A stretch of 57,428 bases of DNA, from the NCBI GenBank assembly GCA_020048635.1, contig JAIFMF010000051.1, forward strand, positions 1 to 57,428. The letters run 5' to 3'. Below the pieces are notes generated by a model, which was not told the DNA's origin, ran no database searches, and saw nothing but the letters and a program-made list of their open reading frames with translations. Of the stretch, positions 28,219 to 36,740 are shown piece after piece; within the stretch, counting starts at the first letter, position 1, and the number at the start of each line of letters is the position of its first letter. This DNA is from Desulfobacula sp. (GTDB taxonomy: Bacteria; Desulfobacterota; Desulfobacteria; Desulfobacterales; Desulfobacteraceae). The translations under genes were made by a program, and so were the position numbers.

Positions 28219-28395
28219 ATGTCAAAATGTGAACAATGCGCTTTTTTCTTTCCAATTCCTGAAAAGGATATGGATTTTGAACCAGGCAAGGGGGATTGCG
28301 TCCTGCAGCAGGAAGATACAAAGGGCAAATTCTGGCTGTCCAGGCCGGTATTGGAAAGCTCTGCTGCCTGTCAGCATCACAGGTCGAAACGGTGA
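28219..28395 (+). CDS. X-succinate synthase small subunit, gamma (BssC)-like
   Basis: A 58-residue cysteine-rich protein starting at ATG 28219, 5 nt after AAGGAGG. It has CEQC near the N terminus, then GDCVL and AACQHH, a four-cysteine pattern like the small high-potential-type [4Fe-4S] subunits of benzylsuccinate synthase. Those subunits cap the glycyl-radical subunit and influence its opening. It lies directly upstream of the alpha subunit, as bssC does. It could alternatively be the beta-type subunit, since both small subunits share this pattern; the gene order favours gamma. Confidence 0.78.
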   Translation: MSKCEQCAFFFPIPEKDMDFEPGKGDCVLQQEDTKGKFWLSRPVLESSAACQHHRSKR

Positions 28396-28484
28396 TAAAG
28401 GCCCAGGGCCATACCGGAAAACCCGATCATTATTATTTAATTATTAAAATTAATAAACTTTGATGCCAAACAGGAGAAAATACC

Positions 28485-30914
28485 ATGCCGACAACTGAAA
28501 GAACCGCAAGACTGAAAAACAGATGCCGCTTTAAACACGTAGCAGGCGGCGAATATGTAGATGCCGGAGTCAAAGCCGGTGTAGAACGCGCTAGACTGAT
28601 CACCGAGTCTCATAAGAAAAATGTAGGCGAGGCCAATTGTATCATCAGAGCCAGGGGACTTGAAAACATCCTTAATAATATCACTATCCATATCCAGGAT
28701 GATGAACTCATTGTCGGGGCCAATACCGAGCATCCCGATTATTTCCCCATGTATCCCGAACTTTCCTATTATTCTACTGTAGACATGGTCGAAAGCCGGT
28801 ATTGCGACCATAAAGATGAAATGCGGGAAATTGCCGAATACTGGAGACCCTATACCATCCAGACAAAAGGCGAAAAATATTTTACACCCGAAGAAATCGG
28901 GGTCATGTATTCTGCCACAACAGTGCAGCCGCCCATGTTTGTTACCGCCTTTTCCAGCATCGTCCCCAATTATGAATCCGTGATTGAAGACGGGTTGCTC
29001 AAACGAATTGAAGTAGTTGAAAAAAACATCGCCGATGCCAATGCCAATATGCGCAAATCTCCCTGGAACGCTCCGGAAAACCTGCATTATCTAGACAAAC
29101 TGGATCAGTGGAAAGGGATGGTCATTGCCATGAAGGCTGTTGTGGGCTGGGCCCAGAGACATGCAAGGCTGGCCAAAATCATGGCTGAAAACTTTTTGTC
29201 AGAACCCAAAAGGAAAGCAGAACTGCTTGAAATTGCAGATATCTGCCGCCATGTCCCGGCCTATCCGGCTAGGGGCTTAAGAGATGCCATGCAGACCAAA
29301 TGGTTTACTTATCTCCTCTGCCACTCCATCGAACGCTACAGCAGCGGTTATGGCCAGAAAGAAGACAAGCTGCTCTGGCCTTTCTTTAAAAAGAGCGTCA
29401 TTGAAAAATCAGCTCAACCCATGACCCGTGAAGAAGCTGTCGAGCTTTTTGAATGCGAACGCCTAAAAGTATCCGAACACGGATCCACAAAGGGAAGACA
29501 GCTTCGGGAATTCTTTGCCGGTTCCAACGATCTTTTCATCCTGACCCTGGGCGGCATCAACCCGGATGGCTCCGATGCCAGCAATGACTGCACCAATGCC
29601 ATTCTTGAAGCGACCGAAAGCATTATCACAACAGAACCTTCCATTTCATTCAGGTGGAATGAAAAAGGTAATGTCGAGACAAAGAAAAAAGTATTTAACT
29701 GCATCAAAAAAGGGTTTGGCTTCCCCTCTATTAAGAATGATGAGATGAATACCCAGCAGCTGGTCAAATACTTTAATGTTCCGGAAGAAGTGGCCAGAGA
29801 CTGGGCACTTGTCCTCTGCATGTCTCCGGGGATCACAGGCCGCAGGGGAACCCAGAAAACCAGAAGTGAAGGCGGGTCCGACGTTTATCCGGCCAAGGTC
29901 ATGGAAATTGCTTTAACGAACGGGTTTGACGAATTCTTCACCAATGTTCAGCTGGGTCCTGAAACCGGCAATGCAGCAGAATTCACAAGTTTTGACCAGG
30001 TCTGGAATGCACTGAAACTGCAATTGCGGTATGCCATTGAACTCAGCCTTCGCTCTAAGGACGTAGGCCGCGTCATGGAACTCAAACACCTGTGCTGCCC
30101 GTTTATTTCCAGTATTGATGACGGATGCGTTGAAAAAGGGCTGGATGCCAATGAACTGGCTGAAGTAGCCAACCCCTGGCACAATATTATCGGCGGCAGC
30201 GTCGTGGTCATCGATTCCATGGCTGCCATTAAAAAACTCGTGTTTGATGAGAAAAAATACACCATGGGAGAACTCATGGATGCCTTGAGAAACAACTGGG
30301 AAGGCAAGGAGCAGATGCGTATCGATTTCTGGAATGCTCCCAAGTTCGGAAATGATGATGACTATGCAGATTCCATTGCCACCAAATATTATGATCTTGT
30401 GGCTGATGAATGGAAGAGAAACACAACCTATTCCGGAACTTATCCGCTACCGCTGGCCCAGTCTGTTGCAGGGTATATTGTCAATGGTCCGAAGACAGCA
30501 GCAACAGCCAACGGCAGACATGCCGGTGAAGCCCTGGATGACGGTGGCAGCTCTCCCTACATGGGTTGCGACAAAAACGGGCCTACGGCTGTACTGAAAT
30601 CCGTATCCAAAATCAATGCCTCCAAACACAAAGGCATTCTTTTGAATCAGCGCCTCTCAACGGTTCTCATGAACAGCGACTCCGGTTTTGATCTCTGGCA
30701 TGCCTATATGAAAACATGGCATTCCCTGGGTATCGACCATGTCCAGTTCAATGTCATATCACAAGATGACATGAAAGCCGCCCAGATCGAACCTGAAAAA
30801 TATACGGACACGCTGGTGCGTATTGCCGGTTACAGTGCAAAATTCATCGATCTTGCAAGGTACTCACAGGATACAATCATTGCACGTACGGAACAGGATA
30901 TCAAAGCAGGATAG
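28485..30914 (+). CDS. X-succinate synthase alpha subunit (glycyl-radical, BssA/HbsA clade)
   Basis: An 809-residue glycyl-radical enzyme that adds a methyl or methylene carbon to fumarate. The radical glycine is Gly782 (IAGYSAKF). The thiyl Cys445 is in VLCMSPGITG. Arg460 (QKTRSEGG) lies 15 residues later and Trp565 (NPWHN) 120 residues later, the same offsets as C493/R508/W613 of Thauera BssA. Ile569 and Val661 also match that pocket. By offset, Leu711 of BssA becomes Gly663, so the pocket may admit a larger or hydroxylated substrate (for example p-cresol rather than toluene). The adjacent bbs set implies an arylsuccinate product and argues against an alkane. CAGGAGAA precedes the ATG. The exact substrate is unproven. 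Confidence 0.92.
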   Translation: MPTTERTARLKNRCRFKHVAGGEYVDAGVKAGVERARLITESHKKNVGEANCIIRARGLENILNNITIHIQDDELIVGANTEHPDYFPMYPELSYYSTVDMVESRYCDHKDEMREIAEYWRPYTIQTKGEKYFTPEEIGVMYSATTVQPPMFVTAFSSIVPNYESVIEDGLLKRIEVVEKNIADANANMRKSPWNAPENLHYLDKLDQWKGMVIAMKAVVGWAQRHARLAKIMAENFLSEPKRKAELLEIADICRHVPAYPARGLRDAMQTKWFTYLLCHSIERYSSGYGQKEDKLLWPFFKKSVIEKSAQPMTREEAVELFECERLKVSEHGSTKGRQLREFFAGSNDLFILTLGGINPDGSDASNDCTNAILEATESIITTEPSISFRWNEKGNVETKKKVFNCIKKGFGFPSIKNDEMNTQQLVKYFNVPEEVARDWALVLCMSPGITGRRGTQKTRSEGGSDVYPAKVMEIALTNGFDEFFTNVQLGPETGNAAEFTSFDQVWNALKLQLRYAIELSLRSKDVGRVMELKHLCCPFISSIDDGCVEKGLDANELAEVANPWHNIIGGSVVVIDSMAAIKKLVFDEKKYTMGELMDALRNNWEGKEQMRIDFWNAPKFGNDDDYADSIATKYYDLVADEWKRNTTYSGTYPLPLAQSVAGYIVNGPKTAATANGRHAGEALDDGGSSPYMGCDKNGPTAVLKSVSKINASKHKGILLNQRLSTVLMNSDSGFDLWHAYMKTWHSLGIDHVQFNVISQDDMKAAQIEPEKYTDTLVRIAGYSAKFIDLARYSQDTIIARTEQDIKAG

Positions 30915-30933
30915 AAAAACATATTGAAGTTTC

Positions 30934-30966
30934 AATCATCCCCGGCTAACATGGCCGGGGATGATT
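30934..30966 (+). promoter_or_regulatory. GC-rich 13-bp stem-loop between alpha and beta genes
   Basis: A perfect 13-bp inverted repeat (30934-30946 and 30954-30966, 7-nt loop) lies 20 nt after the alpha stop and 35 nt before the beta start. No T-run follows, so it is unlikely to be a full terminator. It may protect the upstream mRNA end or attenuate transcription, keeping synthase subunits in excess over the activases and accessory genes. Confidence 0.65.
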
Positions 30967-31000
30967 TCAATATTCATTTACTTAATCAAAGGAGTACCCT

Positions 31001-31207
31001 ATGGCAACCTGTAAAGAATGTAAATTCGTAACCCCCTCTCCCACTGGTGACCCATCAACCGGCGTATGCCTGGTTGAAAGAATGCAGCTTGCGGAAACCC
31101 AGCAGACCAAAACCGCCATAAAAGGGAAAATGGTACAAAAAGCAACAGCCGCCTGTCCGAAATTTGAAGCCGGCGAATCCTGGAAAGACATCAAAAACCT
31201 GCTTTAA
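31001..31207 (+). CDS. X-succinate synthase small subunit, beta (BssB)-like
   Basis: A 68-residue protein beginning MATCKECKFVTPSPTG, with further cysteines in GVCLVE and TAACPKFE. These four cysteines match the [4Fe-4S] small subunits of benzylsuccinate synthase, which are needed for a stable alpha subunit. AAAGGAG precedes the ATG. It is related in pattern to the 58-residue protein upstream of alpha, giving the order gamma-alpha-beta found in bssCAB. Confidence 0.82.
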   Translation: MATCKECKFVTPSPTGDPSTGVCLVERMQLAETQQTKTAIKGKMVQKATAACPKFEAGESWKDIKNLL

Positions 31208-31244
31208 TTTTTTTTGTTTGATCATTTCATTTAGGGAGAACAAT

Positions 31245-32324
31245 ATGACGCGTGCTACCGGATCAGCGATTAAGCATCTTGTGACCAATATCCAGCGTTT
31301 TTCTGTAAATGACGGGCCCGGTATAAGAACCTCGGTGTTTTTAAAAGGATGCCCGCTGGACTGTGCCTGGTGTCATAATCCTGAAAATATTCATACCTAT
31401 CAGGAATTTTTCCGGTATGAGGAAAAATGTACAAAATGCGGGGCCTGTTCCGACATTTGTCCGGAAGGCGCCGTCATCCCGCCCCGGATTCGGTACAAAG
31501 AAAATCCTCTCGGCTCCGGCGGATGAGGGGGAGATGGTTCAATTCCTGCAAGTTTGCAGAAAATTCAAAGCATCCCCTGTTTGCCTGACGAAAAAGAGAT
31601 CGAAGCCATTGACCCGCCACGGATTGACAGGGACAAATGCACCCGGTGCATGAAATGTGTGGACGCGTGTGTCTTTGAAGCCCTCAAACGGGTCAGCACC
31701 CTGAAAACTGTTGACGATATCTTTGAAGAAGTCATGAAAGATGACCTCTTCTATAAATCATCGGGTGGCGGATTCACGGTGTCCGGTGGTGAACCGCTCA
31801 TGCATCCGGATATGACCCTCACACTTTTAAAAAGAGCCAAAAAAGAAGGACTGCATACAGTACTTGATACTTGCGGGCATGCCAACTGGAAGACAACAAA
31901 ACCCATTCTGGAATATGTTGACCTGGTCATGCTGGATATCAAATGCCTGGATAAGGCCAAACATAAAAAATGGGTGGGGGTGTCCAACCGGCTGATCCTG
32001 GAAAATGCAGAGAAACTCGCCCGATCCAATGTCCGGATACGCCTTCGGCTGCCCATTATCCATTCCGTTAATTTCTGGGATCTTCAATACCCCAAGGATA
32101 TTGTCAAATTTGCACGATCCCTTGGCAAAAACATCGTGGGGATAGACCTTCTGCCTTTCCATAGTTTTGCAGCCAAAAAATACGGAAATATCGGACGAAA
32201 AGGCTATTTTGATAATTTTCCCAATATTTACAAGGAAGAACTGGAAGACTATAAGACCATTATCAGCAGGGGCGGGCCCTGGCAGACAACCATCGGCGGA
32301 TTGATAGGAGTTGAGCAGAAATGA
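31245..32324 (+). CDS. Glycyl-radical activating enzyme 1, interrupted by an in-frame UGA
   Basis: A radical-SAM activase of BssD type that installs the glycyl radical. One frame runs from ATG 31245 (after TTAGGGAGAA) to TGA 32324, but a TGA at 31524-31526 interrupts it with no frame change. The first 93 codons contain the radical-SAM motif CPLDCAWC and the first ferredoxin cysteines CTKCGACSDIC. After the stop come the second cluster CTRCMKCVDAC, SGGEPLMHP and the rest of the barrel. The stop sits in a glycine-rich linker (GSGG-stop-GGDGS). Options: selenocysteine read-through, a GGA or CGA to TGA mutation or sequencing error, or two separate polypeptides. Total length would be 359 residues. 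It overlaps the next activase by ATGA. Confidence 0.75.
31546..31559 (+). other. Hairpin 20 nt after the in-frame UGA (SECIS candidate)
   Basis: CTGCA-AGTT-TGCAG (or a 6-bp stem with a 2-nt loop) starts 20 nt after the UGA at 31524-31526. Bacterial SECIS elements are short hairpins at about this distance with a G near the start of the loop, which is seen. The lower stem is weak. It may be a coincidence. Confidence 0.3.
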
Positions 32325-33343
32325 AGAACAACATGGGAATCATTACCAATATCCAGAAATTTGCTTCCAATGACGGCCCGGGCATCAGAACCACGGTTTT
32401 TCTCAAAGGCTGTAGGCTTAATTGCAAATGGTGCCATAATCCTGAAGGAGTCCGGCATTTCCCTGAAGTCTTTCATTTCTGGCCCAACTGTATCAACTGC
32501 GGAAACTGCCGAACCGTCTGCCCGACAGATGCTATGACGGAAGTCAGAAAAGCCCCAACCTATCCGGAACAGAAGGGATGGAAAGGAAAAATCGGGTCAA
32601 AGATCATTCAGATCAACAAGGGAAAATGCCTGAACTGCTTTCAATGTGTGGATGTCTGCGAATTTCAGGCGCTTATTGTCAGCGGTAAATTTATGACGGT
32701 TGAGGAGGTCATCCGCGAAGTTGAATCGGATATCCCGTTTTATAATCAATCCGGCGGAGGCCTGACTGTTTCCGGCGGAGAGCCCACAGCCCAGCCTGAA
32801 TTTGTTCTTGCTCTCTTCAAGGCGGCCAAAGAAAGGGGGATCAATACCGCCCTTGATACCTGCGGGTATCAATCCTGGAAGATCCTTGAAAAAATCCTTG
32901 ATTATACCGATTACGTTCTCTACGACTTAAAGCACATGGACAGAAAAGAGCATGTTGCCTTTACCGGCGTTTCCAACGATCTGATTTTAAAAAACCTTGA
33001 AAAGATAATCCTCCGAAAGGAAGTGACCACCTATATCCGGTTGCCGCTGCTTCCGGGAGTCAATGATTCTGAAGAAAATATCAAGGCTACTGGCCGCTAT
33101 ATTCAATCCCTGGGCCTTAGAACCGTATACCTCTTGCCTGCCCACCCCTTTGCCGGTCAGTCTTACCGCCTGGTGGGAATTGATTATCCTTTTCCCATCG
33201 GTGAAAGTTATCCTGAAGAAAAGGCGGAAATCGCAAAATCCATTTTAGAATCTTATGGGCTGGATGTCAAAATGTGGATCGCCTGGGTAGAGGACAAAAC
33301 CTCGGATCAATCATCTTTAAAAACAGTGAGGGTAGCCAATTGA
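32321..33343 (+). CDS. Glycyl-radical activating enzyme 2 (BssD-like, intact)
   Basis: A 340-residue radical-SAM activase. Radical-SAM cysteines are CRLNCKWC (residues about 29-36). An inserted two-cluster ferredoxin domain follows, with CINCGNCRTVC and CLNCFQCVDVC, then SGGEPTAQPE and DTCGYQSW. The layout is that of activases for benzylsuccinate synthase. It would generate the Gly782 radical using SAM. Its start overlaps the stop of activase 1 (ATGA) and its stop overlaps the TTG start of the ATPase gene, so translation is coupled. With activase 1 possibly broken, this is the secure activating enzyme. Confidence 0.9.
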   Translation: MKNNMGIITNIQKFASNDGPGIRTTVFLKGCRLNCKWCHNPEGVRHFPEVFHFWPNCINCGNCRTVCPTDAMTEVRKAPTYPEQKGWKGKIGSKIIQINKGKCLNCFQCVDVCEFQALIVSGKFMTVEEVIREVESDIPFYNQSGGGLTVSGGEPTAQPEFVLALFKAAKERGINTALDTCGYQSWKILEKILDYTDYVLYDLKHMDRKEHVAFTGVSNDLILKNLEKIILRKEVTTYIRLPLLPGVNDSEENIKATGRYIQSLGLRTVYLLPAHPFAGQSYRLVGIDYPFPIGESYPEEKAEIAKSILESYGLDVKMWIAWVEDKTSDQSSLKTVRVAN

Positions 33344-34188
33344 ATCTAAAAAAAAGCGTCAGCCTGTCGATCCCGGAAGTCGATCCCTATTTTTATGTGG
33401 ACGGCGATACCCTGAATATCCTCAATAAACTCCATAAAATTTCCGAAAAACACCCGGTGAATATCCTGGTGGCTGGACGCCAGGGGTGTGGAAAATCTTC
33501 CATTGTCCGGCAATTTGCAGCCGCCAATAAAAAACCCCTGGCCACATTCCAGGTGGGAATTCTTTCTGAACCCGGCCAGCTTTTCGGCGAATATGCCCTT
33601 GAAGACGGCAAGACAACCTACAAACAATTTCTCTTTCCCCAGGCCTTACAGACCCCCAATTGCGTCATCCATTTGGAAGAAATCAACCGCCCTGAAAATC
33701 CCAAGGCATTGAATATGCTGTTTTCCATCCTGTCCGATGACCGACAGGTATGGATGGACGAACTGGGCCTTTTAGAAGTGGCGCCGGGCGTCATTTTCTT
33801 TGCCACCCTGAATGAAGGGGATGATTTTGTGGGGACCGAACTTTTAGACCCGGCGCTTCGGGACCGGTTCTATATCGTTTTAATGGATTATCTGCCCAAT
33901 GAGGTTGAAAAAGAAGTTCTGATAAAGAAAACCCGCATCAGCAGCGATGATGCAAATGCCATTATTGATGCTGTCAATGCCTTGCGCGGGAATTCCGACA
34001 TTTCAGTGGAAGTTTCAACCCGGACCGTTCTCATGATCGGAGAAATGATGGCTGCTGGCGCCAGTCTGAAAGAAGCGCTGATCACCAGTCTTCAAACCAG
34101 TAAAGCCACCCTTGAATCGATTCTTCTGTCATTGCATGTCAAAAATGGATATCTTGAAAAAGGCAGCCATGAATACCGGGTTTTCTGA
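33340..34188 (+). CDS. MoxR-family AAA+ ATPase (BssE-like)
   Basis: A 282-residue MoxR-type AAA+ ATPase. The start is TTG 33340, which overlaps the activase stop (TTGA); GTGAGGG lies upstream. Walker A is GRQGCGKSS near residue 46, Walker B is VIHLEEINRPE, and sensor/arginine-finger elements are FFATLNEGDDF and LLDPALRDRF. BssE of toluene degraders is a protein of this class. MoxR ATPases usually work with a VWA partner to remodel a metalloenzyme or strip an inhibitor, and the next gene supplies the VWA protein. The target here is presumably the synthase. Confidence 0.88.
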   Translation: MNLKKSVSLSIPEVDPYFYVDGDTLNILNKLHKISEKHPVNILVAGRQGCGKSSIVRQFAAANKKPLATFQVGILSEPGQLFGEYALEDGKTTYKQFLFPQALQTPNCVIHLEEINRPENPKALNMLFSILSDDRQVWMDELGLLEVAPGVIFFATLNEGDDFVGTELLDPALRDRFYIVLMDYLPNEVEKEVLIKKTRISSDDANAIIDAVNALRGNSDISVEVSTRTVLMIGEMMAAGASLKEALITSLQTSKATLESILLSLHVKNGYLEKGSHEYRVF

Positions 34189-35872
34189 AACAGGCCCCGA
34201 CATTAAATGTTTTAAAATAGAAGGCGAAAGCGGGTATTCCGAATTCTGGCGCAGGGATAAATCCCCTGTCAAAACCCTGGAACTCACCAAACTCCTCATA
34301 TCCCTAAGAAAAATCGTAGCCCATGTGGGGCGCAACGCCGGGACGGTTTCATGGAAAGACACCATTGAGAGCGAACTCATGGTTGATCCCAGACCTGTCA
34401 TGGGAAAGTATCCTGTACCGGCCTCAAAAACTGACACCTTGATCGGCGAGACCATCCGCCAGGCCTATCGCAGCATTGAAATGAGTGAATATGCCGAAAA
34501 ATGCGCCAAATCGGCTCTGGATTTGTCGCTCCGGTATATTTACAAATTTGACCTGTTTTTTAAGACCTGTGAAAACGTGTATGTGGATTGTCTTGCCAAC
34601 AATCGCATTTTCGGCATTTATGTTGAAAAATCCAGAGAAAATGAGTTATTGACCGCCCTGGATGCCACGTCCCACCCACCCACCCTGGCCGAACTTTTTG
34701 CCATCTGGTGGGAAATCGCTGCGGATCGGAGCGGCCGAAGATACCTTGACCCCTACAAGGACACTTCTGTCAGAAAAACCATGGGCCGGGCAAGCCTTGA
34801 AACATTTTATAAAATCCCGGTCGAAATTTTAAATGACATGGTTTCTTCCCTGATCCACGACTGCCCGAAAATCAGCGGCATTACGGAACGATGCGAATTC
34901 CGGGCCCGGCTTTATGTGGCCGCCTGGGAGAAACTCTTTCCCATCATTAAATTCTGGCCCATTGACAATTCCGACGTGTTTTTACAGGCAAGAAAAGAGG
35001 AAGCCCATCATTTAAAGGGAATGAAAAAATCTTTGTCCCTGCCTGAACTTATTTTCTCAGAGAAACTCGGGAAAGTGATTAGAAAAGAGTCTGAACCTTC
35101 AAAGGCTGAAAAAAAGAAACCCGTTAATGACGATTCCGCAGTCGCAGTGGAGATGAATCATATTGTCCTTCCGGCCAAAAACTATGTCAATAAAAAACTC
35201 CTCCAGGATCTGGCCTCTGTGTTCAAAGCTGTGGCTGTCCGCAAAAACACCTACAACAGGGGGCTGACCTGCGGCAGCCTGGACCGCCGCAGATTATTCC
35301 GGGCCGTTACCACAGGAACCATCTTTAACATCAAGAAAAACGAATTCAATTTTTTAAATGATATCATCCTGATTGTCGATGCCACCGGGTCCATGGCTGC
35401 GGCCAACAAATGGGAGCATACCCAGGAAATTTTCCAGACCCTTTTTCTGGCCATCAGCCGGTTCAATAAAAACGCAGGCCTTTTTGCCTACAATGAAGTC
35501 AGAAACAGATGTATGCTGACCGAGCTTTATACAAAAGGCAATTTCTATACCATCCAGCCCCATGGAAAAACCGCTTCCGGTGAAGTGATCAAAACCATGA
35601 TCAAAAAATCCAGGGGCAAAGCAAAAAAACCGGTTTTCATTCACATCACGGACGGCTCATCCAATTGGGGATGCCCGGTAACGGAAGCAATTGCTTTGTG
35701 CAAAAAGAACAGGGCTCTTTTACTGACCATCGGTGTCAACTGCAGTGAAGAAAACCGAAAACTACTGGAAGCCGAATATGGAAATCTGGTCAAATTTGCC
35801 GACACGGTGGATATGCTGCCACCTCTTTTAAGAGACCTGCTTAACAAAGGGAAACGAGTGTTTTCCCAATAA
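34169..35872 (+). CDS. VWA-domain protein, partner of the MoxR ATPase
   Basis: About 567 residues from ATG 34169 (preceded by AAAAAGG); in-frame ATGs at 34136 and 34145 have no visible ribosome site. It overlaps the ATPase gene by 20 nt. The N-terminal 370 residues are helical and not recognised. The C-terminal von Willebrand A domain has a MIDAS motif DATGSM (Thr for the usual first Ser), a Thr/His loop in NKWEHTQ and HITDGSSNWG. MoxR/VWA pairs such as NorQ/NorD and CbbQ/CbbO act on a specific enzyme. Co-location suggests a maturation or rescue machine for the glycyl-radical enzyme. Confidence 0.82.
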   Translation: MNTGFSETGPDIKCFKIEGESGYSEFWRRDKSPVKTLELTKLLISLRKIVAHVGRNAGTVSWKDTIESELMVDPRPVMGKYPVPASKTDTLIGETIRQAYRSIEMSEYAEKCAKSALDLSLRYIYKFDLFFKTCENVYVDCLANNRIFGIYVEKSRENELLTALDATSHPPTLAELFAIWWEIAADRSGRRYLDPYKDTSVRKTMGRASLETFYKIPVEILNDMVSSLIHDCPKISGITERCEFRARLYVAAWEKLFPIIKFWPIDNSDVFLQARKEEAHHLKGMKKSLSLPELIFSEKLGKVIRKESEPSKAEKKKPVNDDSAVAVEMNHIVLPAKNYVNKKLLQDLASVFKAVAVRKNTYNRGLTCGSLDRRRLFRAVTTGTIFNIKKNEFNFLNDIILIVDATGSMAAANKWEHTQEIFQTLFLAISRFNKNAGLFAYNEVRNRCMLTELYTKGNFYTIQPHGKTASGEVIKTMIKKSRGKAKKPVFIHITDGSSNWGCPVTEAIALCKKNRALLLTIGVNCSEENRKLLEAEYGNLVKFADTVDMLPPLLRDLLNKGKRVFSQ

Positions 35873-35890
35873 GAAAAAATCTTATTTCAT

Positions 35891-36175
35891 ATGAAAATTA
35901 ATTTAAGACTGACAAAAGCCCTGGCCCGACTGAATAACGGACAAAAAGAATCTGTGATCTTTCTTCCGGACAATTGCAGCATGGCGAAATTCATCGACCA
36001 TCTGGACAAAACCCTGCCCGGATTGAAAAATACAGTGCTGACCCAGAGTGGCGACATTGCCGACGGCATGAATATTTATATCAATGGTGACAATATCAGG
36101 TCCAGGGCAGGAACCGCTACCCTTCTGTCTGATGGGGACACCGTCGGTATCATCCCGGCGGCCGCAGCTGGTTAA
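35891..36175 (+). CDS. ThiS/MoaD-like ubiquitin-fold sulfur carrier candidate
   Basis: A 94-residue protein with the beta-grasp pattern of ThiS/MoaD: LPDNCSMAKFIDHL, INGDNIRSRAG and a final LSDGDTVGIIPAAAAG. Canonical carriers end in Gly-Gly; this one ends Ala-Ala-Gly, so thiocarboxylation may differ or an atypical C terminus is tolerated. No clear Shine-Dalgarno precedes the ATG. The E1-like gene two positions downstream would be the natural partner. No thiamine or molybdopterin genes are nearby, so a role with the radical synthase system is inferred. Confidence 0.75.
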   Translation: MKINLRLTKALARLNNGQKESVIFLPDNCSMAKFIDHLDKTLPGLKNTVLTQSGDIADGMNIYINGDNIRSRAGTATLLSDGDTVGIIPAAAAG

Positions 36176-36207
36176 TTTCCTGCCCCCTTAAAAAAAAGGA
36201 ATCAGAA

Positions 36208-36732
36208 ATGATCATCGACAAACCCGAATCCCATTTTATTTTCATATTCCCCAAAGAACATGTGTATGAGGACTACAATTACATCCAATACCAGGGCAGA
36301 CCCCTGACCAATAAATCCTACCTCACGCACTGGGGAAAATGGCTGGTTTTTGGAACAAGGGAAGAATTCGATGCCTTAGCCCAAAAACTGTCCCCTCTTG
36401 TGGACGAACACGCCATACCCGCCGTCAAATACGACCGGGAAATGATTCCTGCCTTTGACTTAGGAGAATGCGTCATGTGCATATACTGTGACGACCGGCA
36501 GAAAGAAGAGGTCTGGACGCATTTAAACGCCCTGGGAATTGAAGACAAGGCCTTTGTCTATGAAAGGGAAACCATGGAAAGATGGATGCCCGGTGGCCAT
36601 CTTCTTGAAAAATGGATCAAAGGTCACAACCTGACCGAAGAACAGGCCGACCAGGTTCGGGAAGGTGCAAAATTAAGATTCCGGGAGATGTTTGAACATG
36701 AACACGCCATATTTAAAGGTGTACTTCAATAG
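36208..36732 (+). CDS. Unrecognised 174-residue protein in the synthase operon
   Basis: I do not recognise the family. It is soluble, rich in aromatic and charged residues, with no signal peptide. Notable segments: IFIFPKEHVYEDYNYI, GKWLVFGTREEFDAL, a Cys pair CVMCIYC (CxxCxxC near residue 87-93), WTHLNALGIEDKAFVYERE and WMPGGHLLEKW. The three-cysteine run could bind metal or an Fe-S cluster, or be redox active. AAGGAATC precedes the ATG. It sits between the ThiS-like and E1-like genes, which suggests a joint function. Confidence 0.75.
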   Translation: MIIDKPESHFIFIFPKEHVYEDYNYIQYQGRPLTNKSYLTHWGKWLVFGTREEFDALAQKLSPLVDEHAIPAVKYDREMIPAFDLGECVMCIYCDDRQKEEVWTHLNALGIEDKAFVYERETMERWMPGGHLLEKWIKGHNLTEEQADQVREGAKLRFREMFEHEHAIFKGVLQ

Positions 36733-36740
36733 GATCGCCT

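Noticed and set aside
28485..30914. Possibility that the glycyl-radical enzyme is a pyruvate formate-lyase or glycerol/diol dehydratase
   Set aside because: The QKTRSEGG arginine, the NPWHN tryptophan at the BssA offset, small cysteine-rich subunits on both sides and the bbs set all point to the X-succinate synthase clade.
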